NCBI RefSeq assembly: GCF_937616625.2
Contig: NC_065571.1
Location: 50,453,651 to 50,517,650, forward strand
Reading direction: 5' to 3'
DNA length: 64,000 nucleotides
DNA from: Mercurialis annua
Taxonomy: Eukaryota > Streptophyta > Magnoliopsida > Malpighiales > Euphorbiaceae
This document shows, in pieces, positions 1 to 12,630 of the stretch. How positions within the stretch are numbered: the stretch's first letter is position 1; every line of letters starts with the position of its first letter. The notes beneath the pieces were generated by a model, which searched no databases, was not told the DNA's origin, and was given only the letters and a program-made list of their open reading frames with translations. Position numbers and translations under genes: made by a program.

Positions 1-804
1 TTCTCCAAATTATATTATTGGTCTAAATTTTACAAGTATACTGTATTAATTATTTTAACTTTTTAACATCTGAATTTTATTTATTTAAAATATTTTTTAA
101 ATTTTTACAATATATATTAAACCAATACTCTTAGCCGTTTTTCGATAACCGCACCACTAAAACTTCCAAAACAAATTCAAATTTAAAATTTACGTATACA
201 ATTTGCTATTTTATTTCTATATAAACAAATATATCATTTGTACACGTATTAATTATTTTTTTGCTGATATGATAATAATTTTTTTTACCATATTACAAGG
301 CATTGATCGAAATACAACTAAAATACTTGATTGATGTATGTTTTTAAAGAAATAGATTAAAAGTTGTTAAACAGAAATAAAAGATTTATAAAAATTTCAA
401 CACCATTTATTTATTTATTTTCTAATACTAATCTCGACTTAAAACCCGACTCCAAATTTATGATATTATATGCTATGAATTTCTCTTAAGCATGCCGTTT
501 TCTTTCTCGCTGCTCGTATTTGTAAATATCACAAACATAAGGCTCGGAATATATAGGAAAAAGATATCATATTTAGCTTGTACATTTATCAAAGCAGTTA
601 CAAGCCACATACTTGGAGTTCACCGTGTGTTTAGACTGTGTATATCCTAAAAAAAATTATTGCGGCCAACCGTCTAAGAATCTAAAAGAATCATCTACTG
701 ATCCTACTGAATGCGCACTCTACTGTACATTGTGAACTCAATGTATAAATTCCCACCCCGTTGATCTCAAACAGCAAGGTAAATGTTTCTGTCCTCGTCT
801 CTCA
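1..804. other. AT-rich intergenic flank, no gene seen
   Basis: No open frame with family resemblance was found. The part next to 805 would hold the 3' UTR and poly(A) site of the galactosyltransferase gene, which is read on the minus strand. Confidence 0.5.
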
Positions 805-3800
805 TCATGCTACAGAGCAGACTTTATCTGCAAGAAAAAATGGGAATTCAATACAAAAAGAAGGAAAATAACAATAGGTCCGACCCATCAAACTGGCAAA
901 ATGGGAGCAAGTTGACCTTGTTTAATGCTGCTGCAGCATAAACGATTATCGTCTATATAGGTTGCTTGAAGACCCATCATCCAAGATCCCACAGATATAT
1001 CGTCGTGAGCATACATCTTTAGAGATGCACTGTAAATAAAATGTGATAAAAGCATTAATATGCAGAGTGTTTTTGATGTCTATGATAAGGAGCAACCCAA
1101 GAAATACTGTTGCATAGGGGTATGCATTTTTTTTTTGGTTTAGTTTGTACTAAAGCTTAACTAAACTGTCCAAAACCGAAAACTATTTTTTTTATATATT
1201 ATCAAACCAAACCGAACAGAATTGTTGGTTCAATTAGATTATTCGTTTAGTTTGATGTTTACACGCCCTACTGTTGCGTGAAATTGTTGAACCTCAGGAC
1301 CTACACAAGAACTCTAACAGTTTTTCTAATCAAATTTATGGATTTCAACTGTTTTATCCTGCAGCTTTCTGCATGCATTAGCTTGCAAATAGGCCACAAT
1401 ACAGTGAGGATATAAAGGCTCTCATTATCAGCTGAGTTGCAGTTAACATTACCACCAAATTTATTGCAACGTTTTGACTCAAAACCAAAACCTGCCTAGT
1501 TGTATTAACTATAGCTAACCTGTTTATGTTGATATACTGGGCCAGATTTTTTGAGAGTATGAGAAGTGCACCAGATGCATGTCGGAAATATCTGAAACAA
1601 AATAAAAATATGGTCAGATTTCATATTGTGGCCATTCCAACAGCAATAGTTATAAATATAGACACAATGGCACTTACGATTTCTCATCCCCGAATTTCCA
1701 CCAGTCAGGCTCATACCATTGCTGTCCCCTGAATATTAATACAGGTTTAGAAACTCAAAACATAATTCGTTAAGACCAGAGGAAGTAAACATTTGTCCTA
1801 AGCCACATATAATGACATTTTAGACAAATCTGAAATGACAAATCAGAATTTAAGAGCCAAATGCATAGTGATCATATGAGGATTAGCAAGTAATTACATG
1901 TTATATATGAAACAGAAACATTGGAGCTACATAAAGGGTTCAAAAATATGTTAGGAGAATGAGCTTCAGTTGAATCCTAATTAGCAGTTGAATCCTAATT
2001 AGCTTGTCAATTACAATAGGATATGTCCATATGAGCACAAAATACGTAAACCAAAATAGATAGGCAGTCACAGTTAGACTGAGCCAACATATTATAAAGC
2101 ACATACTCTTCAGTTACCACATCTCCTGACTTCATGCACCCAATATAAGCACTATCTTGACCGCGGCGACGTTCAAGAAGTTCAATTAAGCTCTCTGTTA
2201 CAGAAGAAAGACAACCAATAAAAGAAAGTTCTACACAATAATAAGTATGCAAAATAATGCTTCAGTAGGAGCATAAATGAGAATTGAGGTGATACCAAGA
2301 TCCAGATTTATATTGTCATCAACTTTCACGTAAAATTCTGCATCCCAATTTTGTACTGCAGTGCTAAAGAAGAATTTTGCTTTCTTCGGAAATTCTTCTT
2401 GTGCCTCCTCATGACCATCCTGATGATACAATAAGAAGTGCACTCAGGGACATTGATTTAAATGTTGATGAAGTTCACATAGGAAATGAAATGTTTTGCA
2501 TCAACTGTTAAGTAAATCAGATCTAGTATTCATTATTCCTTTTAATAGTTGAGTCTAGTTTTCATCTACTATCTTTCCACTAGGAAATAAAAGAAAGAAG
2601 AGTGTGAAAATATCCATCCAGAAGCAATCAATTAATTGTGTGCAAGAAAATATGAGATGACATACAGTTTAAATTTAAAAGCATAAAATTCCATCACCTA
2701 CAAGTATTAAAAAATCCTTTGTTGAGCTGTTTTCCTCATCAATATTACGATCTAAGCTATCACCTCGATTAGCACTGCCAGTTTCAAACAAATAAAGTTA
2801 CTATGAAGCCCATTGCATTATATGATTTCATCAAGCACAATGTAAGAAACCAAGTGAATTGATAAGTTAAGGAAAACATGTTTAAACTTTAAAGTAAGAG
2901 GGAAAACCTTCGGCCAATTACAAAACGTATCACTACTCCTCTTTCCTCGAGTTTTTTCAAAGCATCACCTACATGAAAAACAAGCAGCTAAACTAATGAG
3001 AAAAACTTAATTGATATGGGACAGGATAGCCATAACTCATTATAAACTGAGGGTCCGATCATAAGAGATGCTAACCAAATTCAGCATTTACAAGTAATGA
3101 AAATTTCTTGATAAATGAATGCTGAAAGTTGGTAATCCTAACTGACCTCTAGGCATCCACGACCCTCTAAACACATTTCGCTTTAACCGACTGCCAAATC
3201 CAGTATACACTCCAATAACCGCTAGAAGCTTTTTACTTGAAGAATGAGGTAACTGATGCTTGAGATAACCTTGACTTTTTGCCAATGTCATTTCCATTTC
3301 AGCCTCGACAATCCTCCTCTCCAGATCTCTACAAATCATTGTACCATTACATTACTAATAATACTATAAAAAAAAAAAGACGAACCTATGTTCCAAATTT
3401 CCAATTCATAAAATAAAATTCCGATGAGAAAAGTTAACCTACTTGCATCCTAAAACAGTTAGCTTATCTTCAACGGTAAGAACCTTAGGTCTCTGCCAGC
3501 AATAACCAAAAAAAAACAAAAACAAAATTAAACATAAGAAAATAACTGACACCAATTAAGAACAAATTAATCTAGAAAATATTAGCAAACCTGAGCTGCA
3601 TTCAACTTAAGAAGATTAGATAGTAACGTTCTGTTTTCCGCATCTTGCCACAATCTGTTAATTTCTCCAGAAAATTAATAACGGAACTTAATAAACATTT
3701 ATTACTCAGCAGATAAATTGGAAGTATCTAAATTATCACTTCCGGTGAGCTCAAATCAGAGTCAATCAACAAAAATCAAGTCAGCAATCTATAGATTTTC

Positions 3801-3996
3801 CGTGAATCACGATTCGACATTTATGAAATGAAGTGAGAAATGATCGGAAAACGACGAACCGTCCGGCAACGTAAAGCCAAGCGACGCAAGAGAAGAAGGC
3901 CATGAAAATGGAGGATTTGGAGCTCTGTAAAGGCTTGGATCTCCATCGCCGATCAGATTTCGATGAAGTTGAGGTGGTTGTAGGTAGAGTATCCAT
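805..3996 (-). CDS. Hydroxyproline O-galactosyltransferase (HPGT2/3-like, GT31)
   Basis: Twelve exons on the minus strand: 3860-3996, 3591-3654, 3443-3492, 3147-3328, 2908-2968, 2702-2774, 2296-2419, 2107-2194, 1678-1728, 1520-1591, 917-1029 and 805-827. All junctions are GT-AG and join in frame to 345 codons. Seen: an N-terminal membrane anchor at about residues 30-45 ([15 protein letters not shown]), a stem with [17 protein letters not shown], then the galactosyltransferase domain with [20 protein letters not shown], the metal-binding KVDDN (Asp223-Asp224), [10 protein letters not shown] and a C-terminus ending DKVCSVA. Known for the family: type II Golgi enzymes that add the first galactose to hydroxyproline of arabinogalactan proteins. 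The start is the ATG at 3994-3996, because the codon before it is GTG. An AT-rich stretch with repeated CCAAACC-like motifs lies in the long last-but-one intron. Family assignment is firm; which HPGT paralogue it matches is inference. Confidence 0.93.
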
Positions 3997-5159
3997 CACC
4001 TGCCACCTACTATATACTGATTATACCAAATTAGACGTCGTATACATGTATGTGTGTGTGTGGGCTGATAAATAATTGTAATCTGCTGACAGAGAGAGTA
4101 GTGTGGGAGAGAATATAGGAAGATTTGGATATAAAAATTGCAGAAAATCTGTATCGGATATCAGTTTTTAATGAGTTTCCGTTGATAGAGCGACGGAGAG
4201 AAGAGCAGTTATGTTATTACTTTAAATAAAGGTAATGGGCCTGCAGGTAACGTTTAGGCTCAGTAGTGGACCTTGGGGGTCTAACACTCAACTTCTAGTA
4301 AATGCTGCTGCTGCTGCTGCTGCTAGTTTACAAGAGTGAGACGGGGGGTATAGCCTAGCCTAGCCTAGCCGAATTTTGGAATGCTCAAATTTGACTCTGG
4401 CAGTCCATTCGATTAACATCGACACGAGTGGAACTCGAATTTGAACTACTCGAATTAATTATCGACTTGAGTTCAAGCTTCAAAATGCTCGATTCATTAA
4501 GCTCGTGAGCCTAATCAATTTTTTTTTTAAAATTTATTCTTTCAACCTATATAGTTATTTATACCAACATTAAATCTTGAATTTTATATTAAAATTTAAT
4601 TTTTAAATATTTATACAAATATTCAAGTCGAACTCGAGTCTCAGATATTTTAACGAGTTCGAAATCCACGCTCTTAAAACAAAACTCGATCGAGTTCGAG
4701 TCCAATTCTGAAAGAGTTCGCTAGCGTTTCAACTCGACTCGATCACACATCTGCTTAAACTCATTTGTTTATATCAAAAGAGCCAAGCTTTCTATGAACT
4801 CATATTTTGTTCATTTAAGTGGTAAACAACTCATAAACAATTTCTACACAAACTGAACAGTAGTAATTTTAAGTTCCGGTCATTGAAACAAATAAAATAA
4901 ATCAAACTCAAACTTGATTCAATTTAATTTTGGTATATAAACTTCTGATTCATAATCTAACATTGCGAGTAAAGCCGTTCTTGTACGATTAGCATCTTCT
5001 GGGCTACCAAAATAAAATTAAACTGTATGCTGATGAAAAAAAATTGTGTGCCTGAACATTCAATTGAACACCGGTAAAGCTACTAAATAGCAATGATGCT
5101 GAATCTTCAGCTCCACAGCTGAAGTGGATTGCCCCAATTAGACTGAAGGTTTGTCTCTA
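3997..5159. other. Intergenic: HPGT promoter, (GCT)n and CTCGA-rich repeat
   Basis: The side near 3997 is the promoter and 5' UTR of the HPGT gene. A short CTG/GCT triplet run lies at about 4303-4325, next to four copies of TAGCC at about 4350-4370. From about 4380 to 4750 the sequence is dense in CTCGA and GAGTTCGA motifs, a composition typical of a dispersed plant repeat. No coding signal was seen. Confidence 0.5.
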
Positions 5160-7319
5160 TCAACTTCTCTGAGATCCTGGCAATAAGCTTGCCAGGGAAG
5201 GAACCCCTTGGCTCCTCATTTCTTCTTGTGCCCGTCTCATTTCCTCGGGATCTTTTTCCATAGCAACAACATGGTAATATTATCAGAGAAATAATAGCAA
5301 AATAAACAGCAAATGCATAACTGGAAGCTACTAGGCCCAATGGTAAAACTGGCGAGTGCATGCAAGATTTTGACGATGAAAATAAACATAAATTTCAAAA
5401 CATTGATCCATGATGCATCCGTAAAAGGAATAGCTGTTAGGTCTTTTCAAACTCTTGAATGATGATATAAAGAATATAATTATCTATGAGTTGTTTAGTT
5501 ATTATGGAAAATTTCAGAAATGCAGCTGAGAAAAGTCATATTGATCCGGATAGTGCATAACTAAGGCATGACTTAGAAACAAGAAATGCCCATGAATGAA
5601 TAAGTTAAACCAACGAGAAATTTTTCAGTAGAGTCTGTCCACCATGTCATCTGTGGACAAAGCCAATTACGTTATAGCATATCATTAAATTTGTAACAAT
5701 GAACGGATTACATTATTGCCATCATTTTAATGACGTGATATAACGTGATTCACTCTGTCCACAAATGACGTGATGAATAGAATCCACCTAAGAATTTCTC
5801 TAAACAAACCTCTGAGCCAAATCACCGGTGAACTAATAATTTAAATCTAGTGCAAATCCATGAATGAACATAAAAGCTATGACAACAAATAGAGTACTCA
5901 CCCATGTTTTCCATCATTTTTGGCATAATAAACATCACAACCAGCATAAATCCCACCATAAGACCCATTGGGCTTTTAACAAGAGACATTATGGAGAAGG
6001 GTTCTCTAATCTGTAAGACAATAATATATTAGATGAAGATAAATAATTCATAAACTAATCAGCTACTAAAGTAGATATGAATGAAGAACCAACCTCATAA
6101 TATTGTTCTTCTCTCATTGGCTCCAATACAAGCTCATTCAGGCCTCTTCTGGTCTCTGTCAATGCTGCCTGAACCTTGCCAGGGAATCTGGCACTAACAT
6201 CAACTCGAACCTAAACATAAGAAAGAAACTTATATAGAGAAATCCAAAGCACAAATAGTTCAATATCAAAGAAACTCCAATATTAAGAATGAAAACCTTA
6301 CTGGAGAAAAGAAATAGCCGATTGCAGCTACTTCAATCAAATGAGTCCCAGCTGCAACATTATAGCTTTTACAGCACAAGTCAAGGATTACTGATGTCTC
6401 CGATCAAAATGCCTACTAGCATTGTCATTCCTCCAATATTAACAATGATAATGCATATAGTTGAATTTGATTACCAATGGAAGAGAAATTAAAAGAAATT
6501 CAAGGGGAAGTGCAAGTGTTTGGACAACAAAAGGAAAAAAACAAATAAATAATCATGCAAATGGGGAAACATGAAACAGTAGGATACAATGAAAAATATC
6601 CATCGGGTCTCAAAAAAGTGATATTTTGGCCACCGTTGAGTATAACTTTGACATTTGATAGTTTTCCAGGAATACCAAATCCATTTGCACCCAAACCTGT
6701 TACAATTAAATTTATCAATTATCAGATAGGAAAAACTTAAACTAACAACAATTCATAAATCGAGTTGACACGGGGAGATTGATATTATCAATGTTCTGAA
6801 CTAGTTATCTTTCTTTTTCAGTTAGATTTTTCTACAGCTGAATGAAATATCACAAGCTCATAACTAATAAAACAGAATAATAAGCACATCTAATCAAAAT
6901 TCCAAATTAAAAATATAGAACTGTACCTCCGATCTTTACTCGACCGTTAATGCTGTGTCCATCGATAGACCTGGAAAAGGAACAATTGGCTCAACAGAAT
7001 TCTCACATCCAGTGAATTTTAAAACCCTAAAGTTACTATTTCGTAAATACTTTCATTCAATTCAAGCAAAAAGCTAACCACATTAACTAAGAATTCAAAA
7101 AACAGTACAAGTAAAGAAAAAAGTATAAATATAACCTGAAATCGGAAAAATTGAATTAACAACAACTTGAAATAGAATTAATGAAGTTACAATTGATGAA
7201 ATTGAAGATGAAGAAACAAACCCTGACGAAATTGCAAGTGCCGGAGCGGAAAGAATAAGGCACAATTGTGTGAGAATTATGAGAAGGAGCGGTTTTGATG
7301 GGAAGATTGTGGACGCCAT
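5160..7319 (-). CDS. EMC7: ER membrane protein complex subunit 7 (EMC7)
   Basis: Seven exons on the minus strand: 7222-7319, 6927-6970, 6588-6696, 6302-6365, 6094-6210, 5902-6010 and 5160-5251. They join in frame to 210 codons, close to the usual plant length. Seen: a signal peptide (about residues 1-29, LLLIILTQLCLILSAPALA), then the lumenal beta-sandwich (old DUF2012) with GRVKIG, SNVKVILNGGQNITFLRPDG, GTHLIEVAAIGYFFSPVRVD and ETRRGLNELVLEP. These are followed by REPFSIMSLVKSPMGLMVGF running into one transmembrane helix, and a short cytosolic tail ending in PSLASLLPG. Known role: part of the EMC insertase in the ER membrane, which helps insert tail-anchored and multi-pass proteins. The start ATG at 7317-7319 is the only one giving the signal peptide. 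Its 5' flank is duplicated near 13.1 kb. Confidence 0.95.
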
Positions 7320-7337
7320 TAGAGTAACAAAGCAGCA

Positions 7338-7568
7338 CAGACTCGGGAGAACTGGACTCGATCTATGCGACCTCTTCTCGTCGTTTGTTTTTCTATTTGC
7401 TTTATTTTTGACGATGTTGCGTCACTTTAAAAAAATTATTTTGTTTTACTTAATTTTCTTCAAGAATGAAGTGCTTCTATTTACAAGGGTTAATCGATAA
7501 AAAAAAAGTTATTCCAATTAGAAATACAAACTTTAAAGTTTAAACTTTAGTGATATCAAATATAAGTA
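7338..7568. repeat. EMC7 5' flank, copy A of a duplicated segment
   Basis: Bases just upstream of the EMC7 start recur, in the same orientation, at 13088-13182 and 13308-13620. Shared stretches include GACCTCTTCTCGTCGTT, TATTTGCTTTATTTTTGACG and GATATCAAATATAA in copy A against ATATCAAATATAA in copy B. In this copy the homology is interrupted at a TA (7567-7568) by a MITE and resumes at 9276. Confidence 0.75.
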
Positions 7569-7823
7569 CAGCCAACCCTTTAATAATTAATACTAAGATG
7601 GATCAAATTTTTATTAATTATTAAAATTATTAATTTATTAAATTTGTATAGAAAAATTATAAAAATATAAAATATATTTCAAAACATATATATTCGTAGA
7701 TCTGATATTAATATTATATTATAAAAGAACAAACTAAATACACTTCACAATCACTCAATCCAAAAGAAATAATTTTGTTTTCAGTTCAAAAAATATCAAC
7801 TTGATATTGAACTAAAAAATAAT

Positions 7824-8881
7824 AAACAAAGAATCACTTTCACCTCCGAACTTGCATCAAAATATCAAAAAAGTTCAAAGCTGGAAAAAGGGATCACTTA
7901 TACCCTAAACTTATGTAAAACGGGTCAAAAAAACCCCTCCCCACACTCACCCAAGAGAGTGTAATACACTCTCCGGTTTTCCATAGTGGTTTTGTTGCCC
8001 AAGGTGGTTTTTGATAGAAAAAAGTTTAAAATGGTCATAATATTTTTAAACATTATAAATTAAGATCTAATAATAAAAAAAATAAAATTTAATCCCTATT
8101 ATTCTAAAATCTTAAATAACAAATTAACCCTCTAATTTTTAATATATAACAAATTAATCCCCAAATTTTAAAATCTGAATTACCTAATTAACCCTCAAAA
8201 TTAAAATATCAACAAGTTAACCCTAATTTTTTAATATACACAAAAACAATTAATTTTTTTTTAAAAATGCAGACCCGCGGGTCACAGATCCTCAGGTGAG
8301 GATCTGTTTCGGCGCCGGAGGAGCCTCCGCTCCTCCATCTGAGGAGCGGAGGCTCCTCGTTTTTCCGAGGAGCGGAGGCTCCTCGTTTTTCCGAGGAGCG
8401 GAGGCTCCTCGGTTTTCCGAGGAGCCACTGCTCCTCTGATGGAGGAGCAGATCTGCTCCTCCATCTGAGGAGCAGATCTGCTCCTCCATCTGAGGAGCGG
8501 TGGCTCCTCGATTTTCCGAGGAGCCTCTGCTCCTCCGATGAGGATCAGAGGCTCCTCATCGGAAAACATGAGGAGCTGCTGCTCCTCTGAAAAACGAGGA
8601 GCAGCAGCTCCAAAAAAAATTAATTCTTTTGAGTAATTTTCTTTATTAATTTAATTAGTGTTAAATTGTAATTAATTAGTAATTAAGTATGATTAGTTAG
8701 TGTTGATTATGATTAATTAGAGATTGGTTTAAATCTCACTCTCCAATTAGAGCGTCACGTCAGCAAAGGGGCTTTTTTGATCCGGTTTACACAAGTTCAG
8801 GGTATAAGTGATCCGGTTTTCCAGCTTTGGACTTTTTTGATACTTTGACGCAAGATGAGGGGTGAAAATGATCCTTTGTTC
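7824..8881. mobile_element. Mutator-like non-autonomous element with GAGGAGC hairpin core
   Basis: Long terminal inverted repeats of about 110 bp face each other. The left arm carries CACTTTCACCTCCGAACTTG, CAAAGCTGGAAAA and GGATCACTTATACCCT; the right arm carries their reverse complements with few changes. The 10-bp direct repeat AAAAAATAAT flanks it (7814-7823 and 8882-8891), as expected for Mutator-type insertion. The middle (8290-8615) is a GC-rich block made almost entirely of GAGGAGC and its complement GCTCCTC in alternating orientation. No transposase is present. It sits inside the MITE 7569-9275. A relative lies at 46503-47175. Confidence 0.85.
8290..8615. repeat. GAGGAGC/GCTCCTC interspersed inverted-repeat array
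   Basis: Roughly two dozen copies of the 7-mer GAGGAGC or its complement, often as face-to-face pairs such as GAGGAGC-AGATCT-GCTCCTC or GCTCCTCG-TTTTTC-CGAGGAGC. Many alternative hairpins are possible on either strand. The block contrasts sharply with the AT-rich surroundings. Open frames across it translate as Ser/Glu/Arg/Pro-rich repeats on both strands and are by-products of the repeat. Confidence 0.9.
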
Positions 8882-9275
8882 AAAAAATAATTATCAAGAA
8901 GTTGTATGCATTAAGTACAATAACTTTTAATATCTTTTTGTACTAGAGATGCTTCACTTGCTTTTATTTATTCATCTAATAACTTTCCTTAAAATTTTCT
9001 CAAACGAAAAAGAAAGTCATAATTTGATGCTATTTCAGCTTCCACCTTATGAATTAAGATTAATGTTGTTCCAAATAAATCATCAATTGTTATATATTTC
9101 CTTAGAAAAATCTATCTAATAATTAATATTCCTATAAAATAAATTTTAAATTTTATTAATTATTAAATAATAGAATTATTAATTATCTGACGTGGAACGA
9201 AGTTGGTTTCCTTAATTTTCTATTTATTATTAGAATTATTAATTTATTAAATATTAACTATTAGAGGGTCGACTG

Positions 9276-10380
9276 TACTACTTTTCAATTTAAAACACTA
9301 AATAATTGTATTTATATAAAATATTAACATGTATACTAAAATATACAATATTTCGACGTTTTCATTGGTATTTTATTCAAAACATTCTTTAGTAATTTCA
9401 TTTATAAAAAAAATAATAATACATATTTCATTTACTTCTAAAGTGTGGCATCTTTTCAAATGATAATTTTTTATTTATAATTAGTGAAACAATATGACAT
9501 CAAATCGAGTTGTAACTCAAATGGTATTGGATAATAAATTATTAAGGTTACTGGTGGGTAGTGACGGATACAAACTTTATTTGTAGGGAGGTCCAAATTA
9601 AAATATATATAGAGTATACTTTTAAATAAAAAATATAAATTAATAATATTTTATTTTTTAAAAAAATTAATATAAATATATCATAAAATTCTATTTTGAT
9701 CTTTCGACTTGTAAAATTGCTGCATAATAATTTTATAATATTTTTAATGAAAATAATGTATCTTTTTTCACAACGTTTCAATGAACAAGGGTAACAATAC
9801 AAATAAAATTGTACATATTTTATAATGCTATTCTCTAACCAATTGTAATATTTATTAAATTAAAATGCAATAAATTTACGTTTTCGAACCTCGTATATCC
9901 TTTGAAGACACCTATGCTGACAATTTTAATATAGATCTTTTAAGAAATAATTAAGCTATACAAATTTGATCTCTCAAATTGTGTGGATAGCTAATTATAT
10001 TAGGTTGTAATTTTGTATTGTTGGATGGATTTTTTAAAATTGACCCTAACAGTATCTTTTTATATGATTTGAGCAGTGTATTAACTTAATGATGTTGAGT
10101 TTTTTAACACTTGATTTTTTTGTAAAATTATTTTATATCTAAAAATAAAAATTCATATCATGTACATAAAAAGTAAGAAATTTACTCCAGTTATTTTTTT
10201 CAATTAAAAAAATATTTATTTAATTGTAACAATCAAATAATTAAAAGAACAAAAAATACATTATATATTGCTTCTAATAATATTGTTTGGACTTATAAAA
10301 TAATATTGAAAAGGAAAGACTAAAAAGATAATAAGTTAATTTTCTACCATCAGCCAATATATTTTGAAGATTATCCAAAT
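9276..10380. other. AT-rich intergenic DNA
   Basis: The first 170 bases continue copy A of the duplicated EMC7 flank. The rest is AT-rich. A short GTTGTAACTCAAATGGTA near 9508 resembles the head of the tRNA-derived SINEs nearby. No gene was seen. Confidence 0.45.
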
Positions 10381-10412
10381 TAGACCCAGAAAATATAGAT
10401 CGCTTGAATTAT

Positions 10413-10630
10413 TTAATGTAGATCGCCGTCTACGGCACAGACCATCGTTGGAGAAGTTGATGTCGTTGGCATTACCGTTGTGGTATCAGAGTTAGAGGAT
10501 GGTACAGTAGTGCGTGTTGGCGGCTTGAGCACGGCGGAAAGATTTCGGCGTCGAGATGAAGGAGAAAAAGAGGATATCAGAGTTGATGATGAGACAGACA
10601 AAGAACGATCTTCAATGGAGAAAGATTAAG
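10413..10630. other. GC-richer orphan segment
   Basis: About 200 bp with near-balanced base composition inside AT-rich DNA. The minus strand is open from 10601 to 10413 and reads as a Ser/Thr-rich peptide (SSSTLISSFSPSSRRR). The plus strand also has long open stretches rich in Glu and Asp. It is probably a fragment of a former or captured gene. I do not recognise the family. Confidence 0.3.
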
Positions 10631-10665
10631 GAAGAAAATTATACAAATATAAACTAACGTTGTAT

Positions 10666-10779
10666 ACCAATGAGCTATAGCTCAATTGCCATAAGCGCTA
10701 AGCAGCAAACTGCTAGGTCGTGGGTTCGTTTCCTCCCACAAGCACTCCCCCTTCCCCAAATTATCAAAATAAAATAAAA
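10666..10779 (+). mobile_element. tRNA-derived SINE, copy 1
   Basis: The body has a tRNA-like A box (TAGCTCAATTGCC), the conserved AGCAAACTGCTAGGTCGTG, a B box (GGGTTCGTTTCC), then CACAAGCACTCCCCC, TTCCCC and an A-rich end. It is flanked by TAACGTTGTAT (10655-10665) and TAACGATGTAT (10780-10790), an almost exact target duplication. The A and B boxes suggest a former RNA polymerase III promoter. Confidence 0.75.
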
Positions 10780-10873
10780 TAACGATGTATTGGAAATTAT
10801 ACAAATAGGATACTAAAAATATATATACCAAATTTATATCCACCATTTTTCAAAGTATACTATCTTTTCTTTT

Positions 10874-10971
10874 ATAATTGGGGAGGGGAGAGCGCTTGTG
10901 GGAGGATTTGAACCCACGACTTTGGCATTTACTGCCCAGCGCTTATACCATTTGAGCTACAACTCGTTGGT
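10874..10971 (-). mobile_element. tRNA-derived SINE, copy 2 (reverse)
   Basis: The reverse complement reads TTGTAGCTCAAATGGTATAA, then GCGCT, GTGGGTTCAAATCCTCC (B box), CACAAGCGCT and CTCCCC. It is the same family as copies at 10666 and 13191. The flanking AAAGTATACT and AAACTATACT are a weak candidate target duplication. No acceptor stem or anticodon arm folds convincingly, so it is not called as a tRNA gene. Confidence 0.65.
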
Positions 10972-11960
10972 AAACTATACTAAAATTAAAATAACATTAT
11001 ATTAAAAGTAGACACATCAACTGAAAATAAGCTTATTTTTTCCACTTTAAGTGAAAATTCAAAATAAATTGAAAGTAAACCGAAGACAAATCAAAAGTAA
11101 ATCAAAAGTGAAGTTCATTTTCACCATATTTTACACCCAAAATGTTAATCTATTATTTAGAGTAATACTATTTAACCCACATTAACCCACCTTATTGTAT
11201 CACATGATGTGGCAACGTACGAGCGGATTAATTTAAAAAAATAATTAAATTATATACTTTTGGATAGAAATTGAGCAAAAAAAAACGTGTCATGTAAGAC
11301 GGTACACCAAGATAGGTTAAAATATCATTTTCCTATTATTTTTCTCACCTAACGCATTCCTCATTAAATTTCATGGGAACATGCAAAATTCATAAGGATT
11401 TGTGTACTAATATATTCACATTGAATTTGATACAATTTGACAGTCTATATCCATTTAACAACAAAATTACAATATATACAAAATTACATGACCGGAAATA
11501 TTATTAATTAAGCATGTAGAGGAGAGATTCTACATTTCAGTGATAACCTATACACACTCCAATTGTTCCTCTATTTGTTGGCGGAACTAACTAGCAAAGG
11601 TAAAGGTAATAATGAACAGAAGTTTATAAATAGTTTTATGAACAGCACGTAGAAAGCTAGATTTGCAATTATTTTAAAAAAAATAGGGCAGTTGTCTAAG
11701 AAGCCCTAAGAAATATCTATACCATTATAAATATCTGATGGGTCGTTTTCTGTTGGAGTTGACATCAGCTTACATAGTCCAAATTTAGGGCTTGGCTTCA
11801 AAATGAAGTGAGGGTTGTAAGAATTGAGGCCAGTCATTCAAGCAGATGTTAGTATAGCCACACAATTAAAATAACTACTTTTCCCATACTATTCAAAAAC
11901 ACTGAGTACTGTACAGTGAGCTTGTTTTTTAATCTGATTCATATTTATAATATATAGCAA

Positions 11961-12584
11961 TTATATGGAAAAACTCCATAATGACTCATCCGCTGCATAT
12001 GTTTCTACCTCCTCCCTGCTATCGGCAAGGCATGGAGGCGGAGACAAAAGCATCGCTTTCGCCATATCTGTTAACAATCCCGGCATTCCGAAAACCGCCT
12101 CTTCGTCCATATAAACCACATTTTCCGACACACCCGAGTTTCTGGACTCGTCTGCTTCTGTCTCTATTGGCTCAAACGCTTTTGCTGCTTCGGCTGCCGC
12201 CTTTTGAATATCTTTGGCATCACTGGAAGCTGGAATCGGCAGCCGCCACGACGAGTCAGCGAAATTCAAGCAAGCAGCTCGTCCTCTGAGTGCTAAAGCA
12301 GCAACGTCATGAGCTCGAGCTGCCATTTCGGCTGTTGCGAAAGTGCCTAACCAAATTCTTGATTTCTTGTTAGGCTCTCGTACTTCGCAAACCCACTTCC
12401 CGGAGTTCCTGAGACGAACTCCGCGGAAAACAGGATGTCTTGTCTCTTTAAACTTCTTTCGGCCGGCACGTTTCTTGGGATTACTGGAAGCTAATATGTG
12501 TTGTTCTTCATCGGAAATTAAGGATGATAAAGAAACTAAATTAGGGAAGTCAAGCGATGACGATGACCAAAGAGAATGATCCAT
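11961..12584 (-). CDS. CBF/DREB1-type AP2/ERF transcription factor, copy 1
   Basis: An intronless 207-codon gene. Seen: the CBF signature upstream of the AP2 domain ([16 protein letters not shown], residues about 38-53), an AP2 domain of about 60 residues ([20 protein letters not shown] to [13 protein letters not shown]) with the DREB-type Val and Glu in WVCEVREP, the second CBF signature DSSWRLP just after it, an acidic C-terminal half, and LWSFSI in place of the usual LWSY end. Known for the family: nuclear factors binding CRT/DRE (CCGAC) to switch on cold and drought genes. The ATG at 12582-12584 has a good AAAATGG context; the frame is open further upstream but begins at GTG. A TTTATATAAA box is at 12631-12640. 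It is about 90% identical by eye to the copy at 17335. Confidence 0.93.
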   Translation of the reverse strand: MDHSLWSSSSLDFPNLVSLSSLISDEEQHILASSNPKKRAGRKKFKETRHPVFRGVRLRNSGKWVCEVREPNKKSRIWLGTFATAEMAARAHDVAALALRGRAACLNFADSSWRLPIPASSDAKDIQKAAAEAAKAFEPIETEADESRNSGVSENVVYMDEEAVFGMPGLLTDMAKAMLLSPPPCLADSREEVETYAADESLWSFSI

Positions 12585-12630
12585 TTTTAGGAAAGAATTG
12601 TGATAAATGAAATAACATATCTTGGTTTTA

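Larger units (their letters stand above)
7569..9275. mobile_element. Pogo/Emigrant-like MITE, split by a nested Mutator-like element
   Basis: The left end reads TA-CAGCCAACCCTTTAATAAT and the right end ATTAGAGGGTCGACTG-TA, giving a TA target duplication and imperfect terminal inverted repeats. An almost collinear, uninterrupted copy lies at 42975-43593. The ends (CAGT..ACCCTCT..AATTAATA) resemble the Emigrant MITEs of Arabidopsis, which belong to the pogo branch of Tc1/mariner. Without the insert at 7824-8881 the element would be about 640 bp. No coding capacity was seen. Confidence 0.8.

Noticed and set aside
4303..4325. Triplet repeat as a functional feature
   Set aside because: Only about seven GCT units in intergenic DNA; no sign of a role.
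5107..5361. Independent minus-strand protein of 84 codons over the EMC7 last exon
   Set aside because: The same bases in the correct frame continue EMC7 (DPEEMRRAQEEMRSQGVPSL); the other frame is a shadow.
8282..8569. Open frames of Ser/Glu/Arg-rich repeats on the minus strand
   Set aside because: They follow from the GAGGAGC repeat inside a Mutator-like element, several frames are open at once, and none resembles a protein family.
10666..10779. A functional tRNA gene
   Set aside because: A and B boxes are present, but no full cloverleaf could be drawn, there is an A-rich tail, and target duplications flank the copies. It is a SINE.
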